A DNA stretch of 64,000 bases from Haladaptatus sp. DYF46 (GTDB taxonomy: Archaea > Halobacteriota > Halobacteria > Halobacteriales > Haladaptataceae), in NCBI RefSeq assembly GCF_021083305.1, contig NZ_JAJFAY010000007.1, positions 124,001 through 188,000 of the forward strand. The letters run 5' to 3'. Below, piece after piece: positions 43,675-53,249 of this stretch. The notes under the pieces are model-generated. The model ran no database searches, was not told where the DNA came from, and worked only from the letters and a program-made list of their open reading frames with translations. The translations under genes were made by a program, and so were the position numbers. Within the stretch, counting starts at the first letter, position 1, and every line of letters begins with the position of its first letter.

Positions 43675-44157
43675 TTAGTCACTCTCCCCGTTCAGGCTTT
43701 CTGCAGTAGCTTCCACGGCATCAATGATCGGGTCGTACCCTGTACACCGACAGATGTTTCCGGAGATCGCATCCCGAATCTCCGCCCGAGATGGGTCCGG
43801 GTTTCGGTCTAAAAGCGCTTTGGTAACCATGATCATCCCAGGCGTACAGTAACCACACTGCATGGCGAAGTGTTCGTTGAACGCCTTCTGGAGAGGATGC
43901 AGTTCATCGCCAGTAGCTAACCCTTCTAACGTAGTGATCTCTTCACCTTCGGCTTCCTCAACGGGCACCAAGCAAGACATGACGGGAGCGCCATCGATGA
44001 GTACAGTACAACTCCCACAACCACCCTGCTTGCATCCCGTTTTCGTAGCTGTGTTTCCAAGTTTGTCCCTGAGTACCGATTGGAGCGGTTCCAACGGTTC
44101 CACGATCTCCTCAACTGTTTGACCGTTTACTGTTAATTCGACGATTTTCGAACTCAT
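43675..44157 (-). CDS. Molybdenum hydroxylase 2Fe-2S subunit
   Basis: 160 residues with the plant-type ferredoxin cluster (TGCKQGGCGSCTVLIDGAP and a following Cys) and the second four-Cys helical cluster (MQCGYCTPGMIMVTKALL, NICRCTGYDPI). Transfers electrons between the Mo centre and FAD. Overlaps the FAD-subunit stop by 4 bp and leads to the Mo-subunit genes. Confidence 0.95.
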   Translation of the reverse strand: MSSKIVELTVNGQTVEEIVEPLEPLQSVLRDKLGNTATKTGCKQGGCGSCTVLIDGAPVMSCLVPVEEAEGEEITTLEGLATGDELHPLQKAFNEHFAMQCGYCTPGMIMVTKALLDRNPDPSRAEIRDAISGNICRCTGYDPIIDAVEATAESLNGESD

Positions 44158-44999
44158 TGTTTGTTCTCCGCGTTAGTGAACTGATCAAGTGCGTTTGAAA
44201 CATGATGACGAACCATCTTCCGGCGATACCATTTGCTTGCGATGGCATCCTCGGGTGGATCTGCCGTTTTTGCTGCTACGTCGGCCGCTCGATTGAGTAT
44301 GGGTTCATCGAGTTCAGATCCCAACAAAATCTCCTCCGCGTTCCGCATCCGCATTGGATGAGAGCCAGCACCATTCAGACAGATACAAACATCCGTGACG
44401 GTATCGTCGCGATATTGTAGGTTAACTGCGACCGTTACTATCGAGGGAGCGGGTTCTTGACTTCGTGTATATTTCATATACACAGTCTGTCCCTCGACTG
44501 TTGGGATTCGAATTTCTGTAACTAGTTCATCGGAATTGATTGCCTGTTCTCCGGACGTGGTGTAAAAATCCGACAACGGAATTCGACGGTCTCCGTCTCG
44601 ATTTCGAATCGTCACGTCCGCATCAAGTGCAAGAAGCGCCACAGCAAAATCGCCAAGCGGCGGCGGTGCAAACAAATTACCACCAACTGTTCCCATATTC
44701 CGAACAGCCCAACCGCCCGTGTGTCGAGCAGCCTTTTGTAACATCGGCTCGTCGATTTGATCGAGGACTTGGGCCATGGTGAGTGTCGCCCCTAAACTCA
44801 GGTATCCATCTCCCTCCTCCGCGTAGTCGAGATCTAGTTCCCGAAGATCCATCACGTAGCGTGGGAATTTATGTCCCTCGTTTATTTCTGCCATCGTGAT
44901 AGTTCCACCAGATATGATTTCGATGGAGGATGTGTACTCTGCTGTGAGATCAAGGGCGTCTTCTAGCGTTGTTGGGCGATAATACGCTTCAACAGCCAT
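44154..44999 (-). CDS. Molybdenum hydroxylase FAD-binding subunit
   Basis: 281 residues from ATG 44999, which has a GGAG box at suitable distance; ATG 45017 is an alternative. CoxM-like FAD_binding_5 fold: EAYYRPTTLEDALDLTAEY, EIISGGTITMAEI, and the FAD motif MGTVGGNLFAPPPLGDFAVA. C-terminal CO_deh_flav_C domain contains CLNGAGSHPMR. First gene of the operon FAD, 2Fe-2S, Mo-N, Mo-C, cyclase, SRPBCC. Confidence 0.93.
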   Translation of the reverse strand: MAVEAYYRPTTLEDALDLTAEYTSSIEIISGGTITMAEINEGHKFPRYVMDLRELDLDYAEEGDGYLSLGATLTMAQVLDQIDEPMLQKAARHTGGWAVRNMGTVGGNLFAPPPLGDFAVALLALDADVTIRNRDGDRRIPLSDFYTTSGEQAINSDELVTEIRIPTVEGQTVYMKYTRSQEPAPSIVTVAVNLQYRDDTVTDVCICLNGAGSHPMRMRNAEEILLGSELDEPILNRAADVAAKTADPPEDAIASKWYRRKMVRHHVSNALDQFTNAENKQ

Positions 45000-45477
45000 A
45001 CCACCGTCTCCTTTCATTTGGTACGATTATAGTATTTCCTACCATTTCAGAAACACTAACGTGTTCCACATAATTAAATCCTTGTGAATGATAGGAATTT
45101 CCGATGTACTAGATTCGCTAACCACCTACTGGATGGCACACCAATGAAGACTGAGAACATGAGTGAAAAACAGCGCCTCGCTCGCATTGCAGATGACCAA
45201 GACAAAGCACTGTACATTCACAGAGAGAAAATAAAGTCGAAGAAGAAAGCAGATAAGCCGAATGAACCCGATGATCGTCGACAAATTTACTCCAACCGAC
45301 TCAACAACCCCATAGCACAGAAGCAATCGCACGCGATATCTATGAAATGAGATAACCCTTTCGAGCACGTATCAGAAGCAGGAACGAGCTAAGACCGTGC
45401 TCAAGGGTGTCGATCGATCAATATGCACTCTCAATCACTACTACAATTCCGTTTAGTTTCGGCGAATACACTAGCAC
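45000..45477. other. Intergenic, one doubtful small frame
   Basis: About 480 bp. A plus-strand frame from 45144 to 45350 (MKTENMSEKQRLARIADDQD start, Lys/Asp-rich, 68 residues) might be a small hydrophilic protein, but it lacks family support and its codon use is AT-rich. The molybdenum hydroxylase promoter must lie near 45000-45100. Confidence 0.35.
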
Positions 45478-45912
45478 TCACAGCAAAGAGTTAGCTACCG
45501 TTTCAAAACTAGAAGTCAGCTGCTGGTGTGTTTGGAGTCCTGTCTGAAATCGGTGGATGATTTTTGACTGGTGTTCCGGACATGCAATGAGGACGACTGC
45601 ACCGTCTTGGACTGGTATTAGGGGTTGAGTTGCAGTGTGCGTTGCGAAGCGACAGCCAGGACATGAGATACCACCAGCAGGGTGGTGATGAAAGAGTGTT
45701 GCTGTGTCACTAGAGGATAGCCCACAAATCGAAGTGAACTGTTCGAGATGGTCATCACAACTAATGAGTGGGATTCGGAGGTGGTCCAGAAGGAGAAATG
45801 ATATGGTCTGTTGGCTATCGGGGCGGAGGGCTGACTGACATGCGGTACAACCGATAGACGGGAAACCGTCGGTGTTCTCCGACTCCGATTGGTGAAAATC
45901 TGTAGGGGACAT
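45478..45912 (-). CDS. Cys/His-rich hypothetical protein
   Basis: 144 residues from ATG 45912 (MSPTDFHQSESENTDGFPSI). Metal-ligand pairs: CTACQ near the start, CDDHLEQF, CPGCRFATH and CPEHQSK, arranged as two CxxC...CxxH-like sets, so it may bind zinc. No named family recognised. Stands alone near replication genes, in the manner of haloarchaeal plasmid hypotheticals. Confidence 0.6.
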   Translation of the reverse strand: MSPTDFHQSESENTDGFPSIGCTACQSALRPDSQQTISFLLLDHLRIPLISCDDHLEQFTSICGLSSSDTATLFHHHPAGGISCPGCRFATHTATQPLIPVQDGAVVLIACPEHQSKIIHRFQTGLQTHQQLTSSFETVANSLL

Positions 45913-46397
45913 TATATAGTGTAACAAGCTGCGATACGAATAAGTAATTCGGGCATATGCTACAATAGAATCAGAATGGCAGGGTTCACAGAGCTCACAA
46001 ACACGACAGCGAGCTTCAGATTGAGTTACCCATTAATAGCGACGGTGAGGGTGGAAAAAGGAATGATTTCACAAGGAGAGGTCGCGACACGGTCCCGGCC
46101 TGTGATTTCGAGATTTCCGAATAAACACCTACCAGCAGGCTCGTCTAACAATCCATTCGAATTTTCAGACGCCACTCGGAGTACTGCCTTTCTGAATTAC
46201 TCAAAAACAGCCAAAAATAAGATCGTAAATCCAGATATCGACGACACGTATCCCAGTGAATCGTTGTATATCGAGTAGAACGTAGATTCCATACAATTAC
46301 ATATTAATACCACAAATTAATATATCTCTGTTTAAAATTAGTAATATATATTAATATTATAAATTTCTATTACTCAAAGATTGATTTTTGAATATGA
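45913..46397. other. AT-rich intergenic and promoter of phoD-like gene
   Basis: About 485 bp. A plus frame 45976-46278 has no coding character. 46290-46380 is extremely AT-rich (taatatatattaatattata at 46345-46364 is largely self-complementary) and must contain the promoter of the second PhoD gene. Confidence 0.45.
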
Positions 46398-48514
46398 ATG
46401 GTGAATTCAGAAACTGACGATGCAGTAGATAGCACACGAGAAGAATTCTTCCCTACCACCCGACGAGGGTTCCTACAGACGACGACCGGTGTTACGGGAC
46501 TTACGGCATTTGGGGCGATGGAGTTGCGAACGCAGAAGTCGACCATTCAAATCATTTTGTTGACGATCCGTTTACACTCGGTGTTGCCTCTGGTGACCCA
46601 CTCCCCGATTCCGTCGTACTTTGGACCCGTCTCGCTCCGAACCCACTAGAGAGTGACGGTGGGATGCCCGACTTCAACGTTCCTGTACAGTGGAAAATTA
46701 TTGCAAAGCACCATCACGATGGCGGATGGGATGACCATCGCGACCACGACGATGATCATGATTGGAGCGATCATCACGACCAAAATGATGGTCACTGGGA
46801 GCACAACGTTGACGACAGAGACAAGTGGGATTCGAATAGAGAACTGAATTTTAACAGCGAAAACGAAGGGAAACGCGATAGTGGACGGAATACCGGCAGA
46901 GGATTTCATCTAGTACAATCCGGTGTTGCATTTGCTCGTCCGGAGCACGCTCACTCGGTACACATCGAGGTGGAAGATCTTGAACCAAACACCGAATATT
47001 ACTACCAATTCAGATTCGGTCGATATCGAAGTCCACTTGGACGGACGAAAACCGCACCGACAGCAGATTCGGAGATCGATGAACTCGAGTTCGCTTTCGT
47101 TTCCTGCCAGAACTATCCATACGGCTATTATACCGCTCATGAACATCTAGCAGAAGAAGAGTTGGACGTCGCCTTCCATCTCGGAGACTACATTTATGAG
47201 GGCGATTCGAAAGGTTCCCTCGATCGGGGTCATGAACCGTCACGGGAGATCCGTAGTTTGTCGGATTATCGGATCAGATACGCACAGTATAAGAGCGATT
47301 CGAACCTTCAAGAGGCTCACGCCGCGTTTCCTTGGATCGTCACCTGGGACGATCACGAAGTCGCAAACAACTATGCCGATGAGATCGACGAGGGAACTCC
47401 ACCCGAAGAATTCCTCGAACGGCGAGCGGCCGCGTATCAAGCTTACTGGGAACACCAACCAATACGCCGTTCACGCATGCCCGACGGACCGGACATGCCG
47501 CTTTACCGTCGGTTTACGTTCGGGCAATTGGCGGAGTTCGATGTACTCGACACCCGTCAATACCGTGATGACCAAACTGCATCAAGCGAAGCAGCGAACG
47601 ATCCTGAACGTACCATTCTCGGGGACGAACAGGAACAGTGGTTACTGGACGGGTTCGACGATACTGCGTCTACGTGGAACATCCTCGCCAATCAAGTTCC
47701 CGTTGCGGCCACGGACGAAAACGCCGATCCGACCGAAATAGACTTCGGGGGCGGAGACAAATGGGATGGGTACCGGGCCGATCGGCAAACATTGCTCGAC
47801 GCAATGGCTCAAAATGACGATCTTAACCCTGTCGTCATCACCGGCGACGTCCACCACAACTACGTTTACAATCTCAAAGCCGACTTTTCGGACTCCGATT
47901 CCGAAACAGTCGGTACCGAGTACGTTGGTACATCTATCTCATCGTTTGGGGATGCATCCGGACTCACGCAGTATGGTCCATCTGCGGGCGAACCGTGGCA
48001 ACGACTCTCGAATGCCGACCGTGGGTACGTTCGTTGTACGCTTACTCCCGAACAATTGCAAACGGACTACCGAGTTGTCTCGACCGTCGAGGAACCGACA
48101 GCGACGATCGACACCCTGGCATCGTTTGTGACCGAAGCTGGGACCCCTGGTGCACAGTTGGTCACTGAACGGCCCGAAGAAGAACCTATCGAAATTGTTG
48201 ATATTCGTCCCAATCAGGAGGGAGATCTCAACAATGAATACGTCACGCTGCAGAACGAAGGGGACTCCGAGATAGATATGTCAAACTTCGTTCTCAGTTT
48301 TGAAGGTGGTCGTAGTCAAAACTATACGTTCGGGGATTTCTCCCTCGACGCTAGCGAGACGGTTACAATTCGGAACGGAGATGGAGAAGACACCCAGACA
48401 ACACTCTATACTGGGTTTGATGGTGCAGTCTTGAACAATAGCAACCCCGATACAGTGGTAATTGCCAACGACAAAGGAGTCGTTCTCGACGATGACTCCT
48501 ATCAAGCACACTAA
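46398..48514 (+). pseudogene. Second PhoD-type phosphodiesterase, frameshifted in signal region
   Basis: The 5' frame from ATG 46398 encodes a Tat signal (PTTRRGFLQTTTGVTGLTAF) but near 46515-46525 the frame must change by one base to continue as GVANAEVDHSNHFVDDPFTL and LGVASGDPLPDSVVLWTRLA, after which PhoD homology is unbroken to 48514: LGDYIYEG, TWDDHEVANN, ITGDVHHNYVYNL. A ~65-residue His/Asp-rich insert (46700-46880, HHHDGGWDDHRDHDDDHDW) interrupts the Ig-like N-terminal domain. The last ~110 residues form a lamin-tail domain (LNNEYVTLQNEGDSEIDMSN). Either a real inactivating frameshift or a sequencing error. If intact, it would be an exported phosphodiesterase. Confidence 0.82.
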
Positions 48515-48666
48515 GTAAAAATCCCACTGGTTATTTTCATTTTTAGATGTATTTTGATCAATTATACTTATTATATTTGGCTGATTTTAAAACCGATCCG
48601 AGAAGTATTCAAAGTATTCTACCACGATGAGAACGAGATCACCTCTACGAGAGGGTAAATGGCGTA

Positions 48667-49908
48667 CTAATCATCAACTGAAGATAGAAAGTCACGAATG
48701 CGAGAATCTTGTTCGAGAACGGATTTGACTATGTCTGGTTCCTCGAGGAGACGGTGCTTAGCGTGAACCCCCTGTCCACGTCCGCGGCCCCGCCGCTCTG
48801 ATTGAATCACGTTCAAGAAATCGTGCTCTTTGAGGATCTCTTGAGTGCGGCGTTCGGAGAGCATGTCGAGACCAGTACCGCGTGCAATGTTCTGATATCG
48901 ACGATAGATTTCCTTGGTAGAGAACTCATCTGCTTGCTTGGACTCGGTGAGGTTAGTAAGTGCTAACAGAATTGTTTTCGCTTGCGTCGGAGCACCAGCA
49001 ATCAGCTCTGCGAACCGATCGGCTTCAGTCTTTTTCTTAGCCTGACGAACGTGTTCATCAGTTACGGGCACGGTATCTGATTGAGTGGCGATACGGCCAG
49101 CATTTCGAAGAATATCGATTGCTTTGCGGGCATCGCCATGTTCTTGGGCTGCAAGAGCAGCGGTTAATGGAATAACGTCCCCCTCGAGGACGTCTTCGCG
49201 AAATGCATCACGACGATTTTCGAGGATGTCGACAAGTTGGGTTGCATCATAGGCGGGAAAAACTAGCTCATCGCGTGCAAAACTGGATTTGACGCGTTCA
49301 CCGAGTTCGTCAGCGAAATTGATCTTATTAGAAATGCCAACGATGCCGATATTCGAATTGGAAATTTGCTGATTTTCACCAGCTCGAGATAGCTTTCGAA
49401 GGACTTCATCGTCTTCAAGAAGATCGATTTCATCGAGAATGAGAATTGCAACGTCACAGCAAGTATCGAGAACGTTCCAGAGACGACGATAGTAATCACC
49501 GGTTGCAAGCCCTCGTTCGGGAATTGTAATATTGCTTTGTGCAGGTTCGTTGATTTCACGCCCGATCGTCTTGACGACACCAGCTTCGGTATTTTGCTCA
49601 CCGCAATCGACGTAAGCAGCTTTCACCGTAATGTCGTCTCGCTGAGCTTCGTTAATAACGCGTTCGGTCACACTTCGCGAAATCAGACTCTTGCCCGTAC
49701 CTGTTTCACCAAAGATGAGAAGATGGGTTGGTTCGCGGCCAAAGATTGCAGGGTTGAGCGCTTCTGCAACTTGTTTCATATGCTTATCTCGACCGACGAT
49801 CCGATCCGATCCCGGGATGTGCTTGATTTTCAACAATTCTTCCCGGGCAAAAACGGGGTCATCATATCGGAAGAGTGGGTCGCGGTCGTCTGATTCATCG
49901 GAAACCAT
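48667..49908 (-). CDS. Orc1/Cdc6 family replication initiator (second copy, origin-linked)
   Basis: 413 residues. AAA+ motifs: Walker A LIFGETGTGKSLISRSV, Walker B DVAILILDEIDLLEDD, sensor-1 NIGIVGISNKINFAD, arginine finger region ERVKSSFARDEL, and a winged-helix domain ending in QSERRGRGRGQGVHAKHRLL. It is transcribed away from a cluster of six ORB-like repeats lying directly upstream (49.95-50.5 kb), the usual archaeal layout of an origin plus its own initiator. Only distantly similar to the copy at 20.3 kb. Confidence 0.94.
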   Translation of the reverse strand: MVSDESDDRDPLFRYDDPVFAREELLKIKHIPGSDRIVGRDKHMKQVAEALNPAIFGREPTHLLIFGETGTGKSLISRSVTERVINEAQRDDITVKAAYVDCGEQNTEAGVVKTIGREINEPAQSNITIPERGLATGDYYRRLWNVLDTCCDVAILILDEIDLLEDDEVLRKLSRAGENQQISNSNIGIVGISNKINFADELGERVKSSFARDELVFPAYDATQLVDILENRRDAFREDVLEGDVIPLTAALAAQEHGDARKAIDILRNAGRIATQSDTVPVTDEHVRQAKKKTEADRFAELIAGAPTQAKTILLALTNLTESKQADEFSTKEIYRRYQNIARGTGLDMLSERRTQEILKEHDFLNVIQSERRGRGRGQGVHAKHRLLEEPDIVKSVLEQDSRIRDFLSSVDD

Positions 49909-49947
49909 GCGATTGACTACTACATATCCTTCATCCGTAATAAAGGG

Positions 49948-50494
49948 CGGGGGAGTCGCGGATGTAAGTCGGCAAGAATCACAGGTTCTAGCGGGGATTG
50001 ATAGTGGTTTATATTTTTTCTAGTGGTTGGGTGGTATCGCGGATGAAACATAGAATAGCAGCCTTTCATTCTGATGTCGGACACCCCTATCGCGTATGTA
50101 AATACAAAGTAGACCAGCTACAAAAGACTCAACACGTGTAATAGAGATTGCTCGAAATCTCAGGACGAGCGAAAGCACACACACCACCATCGCGGATGTA
50201 ACGGATTCATCGAAAGGGAAGTGAAGGCGTTTAACCTCCATAATATCCACATAGGAATTCATTTTCGAATCTGAAAATTGTCGGGCTAGCCGACAATTTC
50301 TAGACGTCGGATTAACACAATGGACTCTACGAGACTAACCTATAAATAAGTTTGTAATGAAATACAGATAACGTTGAGATGGCTAACCAATGGGTGGGTT
50401 CATCGAGGATTACATTCGCGATGGTGGTGTCTCTCTCGCTTAGAACGACCGACCCATCGGTTTCATAGTTACATCCGCGATGGTGGTGTGTGTG
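49948..50494. other. Candidate replication origin with six ORB-like repeats
   Basis: Six copies of a motif like ACATCCGCGATGGTGGTGT occur. Four read on the minus strand (49948-49966, 50030-50048, 50081-50102, 50177-50202) and two on the plus strand (50409-50438, 50469-50494). The two strongest copies, 50177-50202 and 50469-50494, are nearly identical over about 24 bp. They flank an AT-rich core of about 200 bp (50205-50405) that could be the unwinding element. The orc1/cdc6 gene next door supports an origin; the motif differs from the textbook haloarchaeal ORB, so it may be a replicon-specific type. Confidence 0.78.
50275..50299. repeat. 10-bp inverted repeat in the origin core
   Basis: Arms AAATTGTCGG and CCGACAATTT with a 5-nt loop, perfect, inside the AT-rich core between the oppositely oriented ORB-like repeats. 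May help melt or bend the origin, or act as a transcription stop. Confidence 0.6.
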
Positions 50495-50718
50495 CCGACT
50501 GTAGGTGTACTCACGACTGGGAATCAAACTGCTTCAGCATTTTTCTTCACGTGACGACGAGGTACTGTGAAAATTCTATAGTTCATGACTCTATGACAAT
50601 ACTCAGAACAAACGAGTTCAGATGTACTTCACTGATGAACAATTTTTGAACGTTTGTACTCATTCTCGCCCTTCTCACCTTCTACATTCCTGAATTCGGA
50701 GACTCGAACGAGAGTAAG

Positions 50719-51288
50719 CTACGTGCTCAGAAATCCCAGTCTCGCAAGCCGCGTTTTGACCCGCTCAAAACCAGTCTGTGTTTCGGTTTCCGTTTTAGCG
50801 CCAGTGATGATGAGCTTTCCACTATTGAACAGGAGTACGACAAGTGATATCTCTTTGAGTCGGTATACGAGCCCTGGAAATTGTTCTGGCTCATACTCCA
50901 CGTCTTCGAGCCCCAGTCCAATGGCAAGGGCATTGAGGTTGAATGATGTTTCAAAATCAGCACTCGAAACCAAATTTTCAACCGAAATCGATGGCTCTTC
51001 TTTCACACCGATTCCGAGATCACGAAGGTGTGTGAATAGCTCGTGAAAACCTCTTTCTACATCCTGCATACTGTTTGCACCAGTGCTCGTGATCGTTCCC
51101 GAGCGATACAGAAGCATTGTCGCGGATCGGTTCGGTGATCGAAAAATTACGCCTGGAAATTGATCGGGATTGTATGTTCCACCCGTTAGATCTGCACCGA
51201 GACGAGCAACATCGAGTTCTTGATCAATTTCAGAAGTGGCGATGATATTTTCAGTTGTGATTTGTGCCGCTGCTGAATGGGATTCCAT
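50719..51288 (-). CDS. tbp: TATA-box binding protein
   Basis: 189 residues, the usual archaeal TBP size, with the two direct repeats of the saddle: first ITTENIIATSEIDQELDVAR to TLLYRSGTITSTGANS-like segment, second ISVENLVSSADFETSFNLNA to FNSGKLIITGAKTETETQTG. Acidic C-terminal tail is short. Haloarchaea carry several TBP paralogues, often on megaplasmids; this one sits beside a replication origin. Confidence 0.95.
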   Translation of the reverse strand: MESHSAAAQITTENIIATSEIDQELDVARLGADLTGGTYNPDQFPGVIFRSPNRSATMLLYRSGTITSTGANSMQDVERGFHELFTHLRDLGIGVKEEPSISVENLVSSADFETSFNLNALAIGLGLEDVEYEPEQFPGLVYRLKEISLVVLLFNSGKLIITGAKTETETQTGFERVKTRLARLGFLST

Positions 51289-51426
51289 CGAATAACTATT
51301 ACGCTCATAGATAATGATTCAATTGGCATAGGGTTAGCATTGAACGGCGATTGTTCCGTTATTTGGCATGCAAGTATTACTAGTAGCCTTCCTCAAGATG
51401 TCTCTTATTACAGTATTGCTTCGAGT

Positions 51427-51510
51427 GCGAGGGATGGGATTCGAACCCATGGACGTCTACACGAGCGGGTCTTAAGCCCGCCGCCGTTGGCCTAGCTTAG
51501 CAACCCTCGC
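51427..51510 (-). tRNA. tRNA-Leu (TAA anticodon)
   Basis: 84 nt on the minus strand. Acceptor arms GCGAGGG and CCCTCGC pair perfectly. The anticodon stem-loop is gcggg-cttaaga-cccgc, giving anticodon TAA. A long variable arm (tcgtgtagacgt) marks it as class II tRNA-Leu; T arm ATGGGTTCGAATCCCAT is canonical. CCA is not encoded. A tRNA-Leu is a typical integration site for haloarchaeal elements, though no integrase is beside it. Confidence 0.96.
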
Positions 51511-51812
51511 GTCAGTCAATCTTGTGTACTCATCTACCTAGAGCTTTGTATTTTATTGTCTACGTTTGATTTTACTGATTGATGATCACTCTCCCACACC
51601 GTCTTTGCATGAGTGATTAGTCATTAGGCCCAACTTTCTGTGATTTCAACGGCGGTCAAAGCAAACTGTCGGTCATTGAAGAGAACGTAGACACGTATCC
51701 TAATTCCATCTACTATCTCGAAGAATTAGCATAGAGTATTGATAGTTTCTATTAGTCAATTTCTGACGTAGAGATAAAGTTTAATGACTCTTGTTCCATG
51801 TTACCATATACA
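51511..51812. other. Intergenic, no gene seen
   Basis: About 300 bp between the tRNA and a small regulator gene. Contains an AT-rich promoter-like stretch at 51765-51800 (agataaagtttaatgac). No other structure recognised. Confidence 0.45.
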
Positions 51813-52100
51813 ATGATTAGTAGTGCCGAAGATCAAATAGAAATGCTTCAACGACACCTTGAGATATTCCAACATGTACTCTCCTCCGAACCGATCGGTA
51901 TTGTCAAACTTTCAAAGAAATCCGGCCATGCAAAACACAAAGTACGATATTCGTTACGGATATTGGAAGATGCGGATCTAATTATTCCGACAAACGACGG
52001 TGCGACAACGACTGATGAGAAATCCAAATTCGTCACGGAAACAAATAGCAGAATCGAAGAGTTAAAGGACCGATTTGGGGCAATGAAGATCGGAGAATAA
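51813..52100 (+). CDS. Small winged-helix transcriptional regulator
   Basis: 95 residues from ATG 51813 (MISSAEDQIEML); ATG 51798 would add five residues. Helical N-terminus (LQRHLEIFQHVLSSEPIG), then a winged helix-turn-helix (IVKLSKKSGHAKHKVRYSLR, LEDADLIIPTNDG) and a short helical tail. Looks like haloarchaeal single-domain HTH regulators (arCOG-type), target unknown. Confidence 0.75.
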   Translation: MISSAEDQIEMLQRHLEIFQHVLSSEPIGIVKLSKKSGHAKHKVRYSLRILEDADLIIPTNDGATTTDEKSKFVTETNSRIEELKDRFGAMKIGE

Positions 52101-52454
52101 GCGTTTTTTATGGTGGTTTGGTACGATTCTACTCTTGAGGCATTTACCGGGATTAGTATAGCATACTAACTACAGCTATCGGAGAATCAAACTGCTGCTG
52201 AGAAGGTCACGAGGTTCTAACCAGCACATATCTCCGAATTCATTGTTTCAAACAACACGAAAGAACACGGGAAATGGATGTATGAACACTTGGAAATTCG
52301 GCAAACAAGTTTATCACTTCAAAAACCAAGAACAGATAACAACGAATTCCAATCACGTCCTATTGAAATAGTCTCTTCTTCCCACTGGTTTTAGCTTATG
52401 CCTATAATTGACAATGTGAACAAAACAAAGGATGTGTAGATAATCCATCGGGGT
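52101..52454. other. Intergenic, no gene seen
   Basis: 354 bp. Only short frames lacking coding character. The AT-rich end carries the next gene's promoter. Confidence 0.45.
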
Positions 52455-53249
52455 ATGTCTACAGAAGTAGCCAGATTTGATCAGGAACTTGACAAGCCTG
52501 TCCAAGCGCTTTTCGAAGAAACAGACTCTGTTCTAATTGTGAATCCGCCATCGGCGATGTTTCGAACGATCATAAAGATCGCAACATCGTTCGATGATGA
52601 TCGTCCCGACCTGCAGGTGCTTGCGACATCGGAGGTATTGAAATCATCAACGGAGGACTTCATCCTTGCAAGTCAGGTAGCTGATTTGGTCGAACAAGAC
52701 TTACTGGAACTCCGCACTGCAACTGACATTGCACGCAGTTCTCTGCTTGTTAGTGATTATAAGATAGTGACGGTGATCTCATTGGATACTGAACTAACAG
52801 GTCTCCAATCAGGGGATGAAGAGTTAGTGGAAAACACACAATCCGCGTTTTTTGACGCTTGGGAAGGAGGTGATTCATTCAGCTTGCGAACACCACCGCT
52901 TTCGCGTGTCCGAAAAACACTGAGAGAAGAGTTAGGAGATGAGGTCGAGAACGATTTCATGATGGTGTTTGATTCTGTTGACACTATCCCTGGCGAAGAA
53001 GATGCATTCGATGAAGTCGCGATCGCGCTGTTGGTCGGCGCAAACAATGAGATACTGCTCTATGATATCAGCAAGTGGGGCGAAGACAGTGGAGTGGCAA
53101 GTAAAGCGACATTTTCCCGAATCAAAACTCGACTGGTAGATCGTGGTCTCATCGAGACGGAAAAAGAACCGATCGATGTTGGTCGTCCACGGCTCCGGTT
53201 GCTCTTAGTTCCGGATCACTTAGAGGATGTTGAGAATCTAACCGTGTGA
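52455..53249 (+). CDS. Haloarchaeal TbsP/DUF5821-like transcriptional regulator
   Basis: 264 residues. Resembles the haloarchaeal family formerly called DUF5821 (TbsP): an N-terminal half with VLIVNPPSAMFRTIIKIATS and DLQVLATSEVL, and a C-terminal winged helix (NEILLYDISKWGEDSGVASKA, FSRIKTRLVDRGLIETEKEP). The assignment is from pattern memory, not from search. Directly follows a small HTH gene, in a maintenance block with TBP. Confidence 0.65.
   Translation: MSTEVARFDQELDKPVQALFEETDSVLIVNPPSAMFRTIIKIATSFDDDRPDLQVLATSEVLKSSTEDFILASQVADLVEQDLLELRTATDIARSSLLVSDYKIVTVISLDTELTGLQSGDEELVENTQSAFFDAWEGGDSFSLRTPPLSRVRKTLREELGDEVENDFMMVFDSVDTIPGEEDAFDEVAIALLVGANNEILLYDISKWGEDSGVASKATFSRIKTRLVDRGLIETEKEPIDVGRPRLRLLLVPDHLEDVENLTV

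Noticed and set aside
45976-46278. 100-codon plus-strand frame before the second PhoD
   Set aside because: Ser/Thr/Asn-rich with no coding bias and no recognisable start region.
46664-48514. Independent PhoD gene starting at ATG 46664
   Set aside because: PhoD homology (GVASGDPLPDSVVLWTRLA) extends upstream of 46664 in the same frame, so the start is really in the shifted signal-peptide part.
49948-50494. Possible CRISPR array because of repeated ~20-bp motifs
   Set aside because: Spacing is irregular, repeats occur in both orientations and no cas genes are near; the orc1/cdc6 neighbour supports origin repeats.
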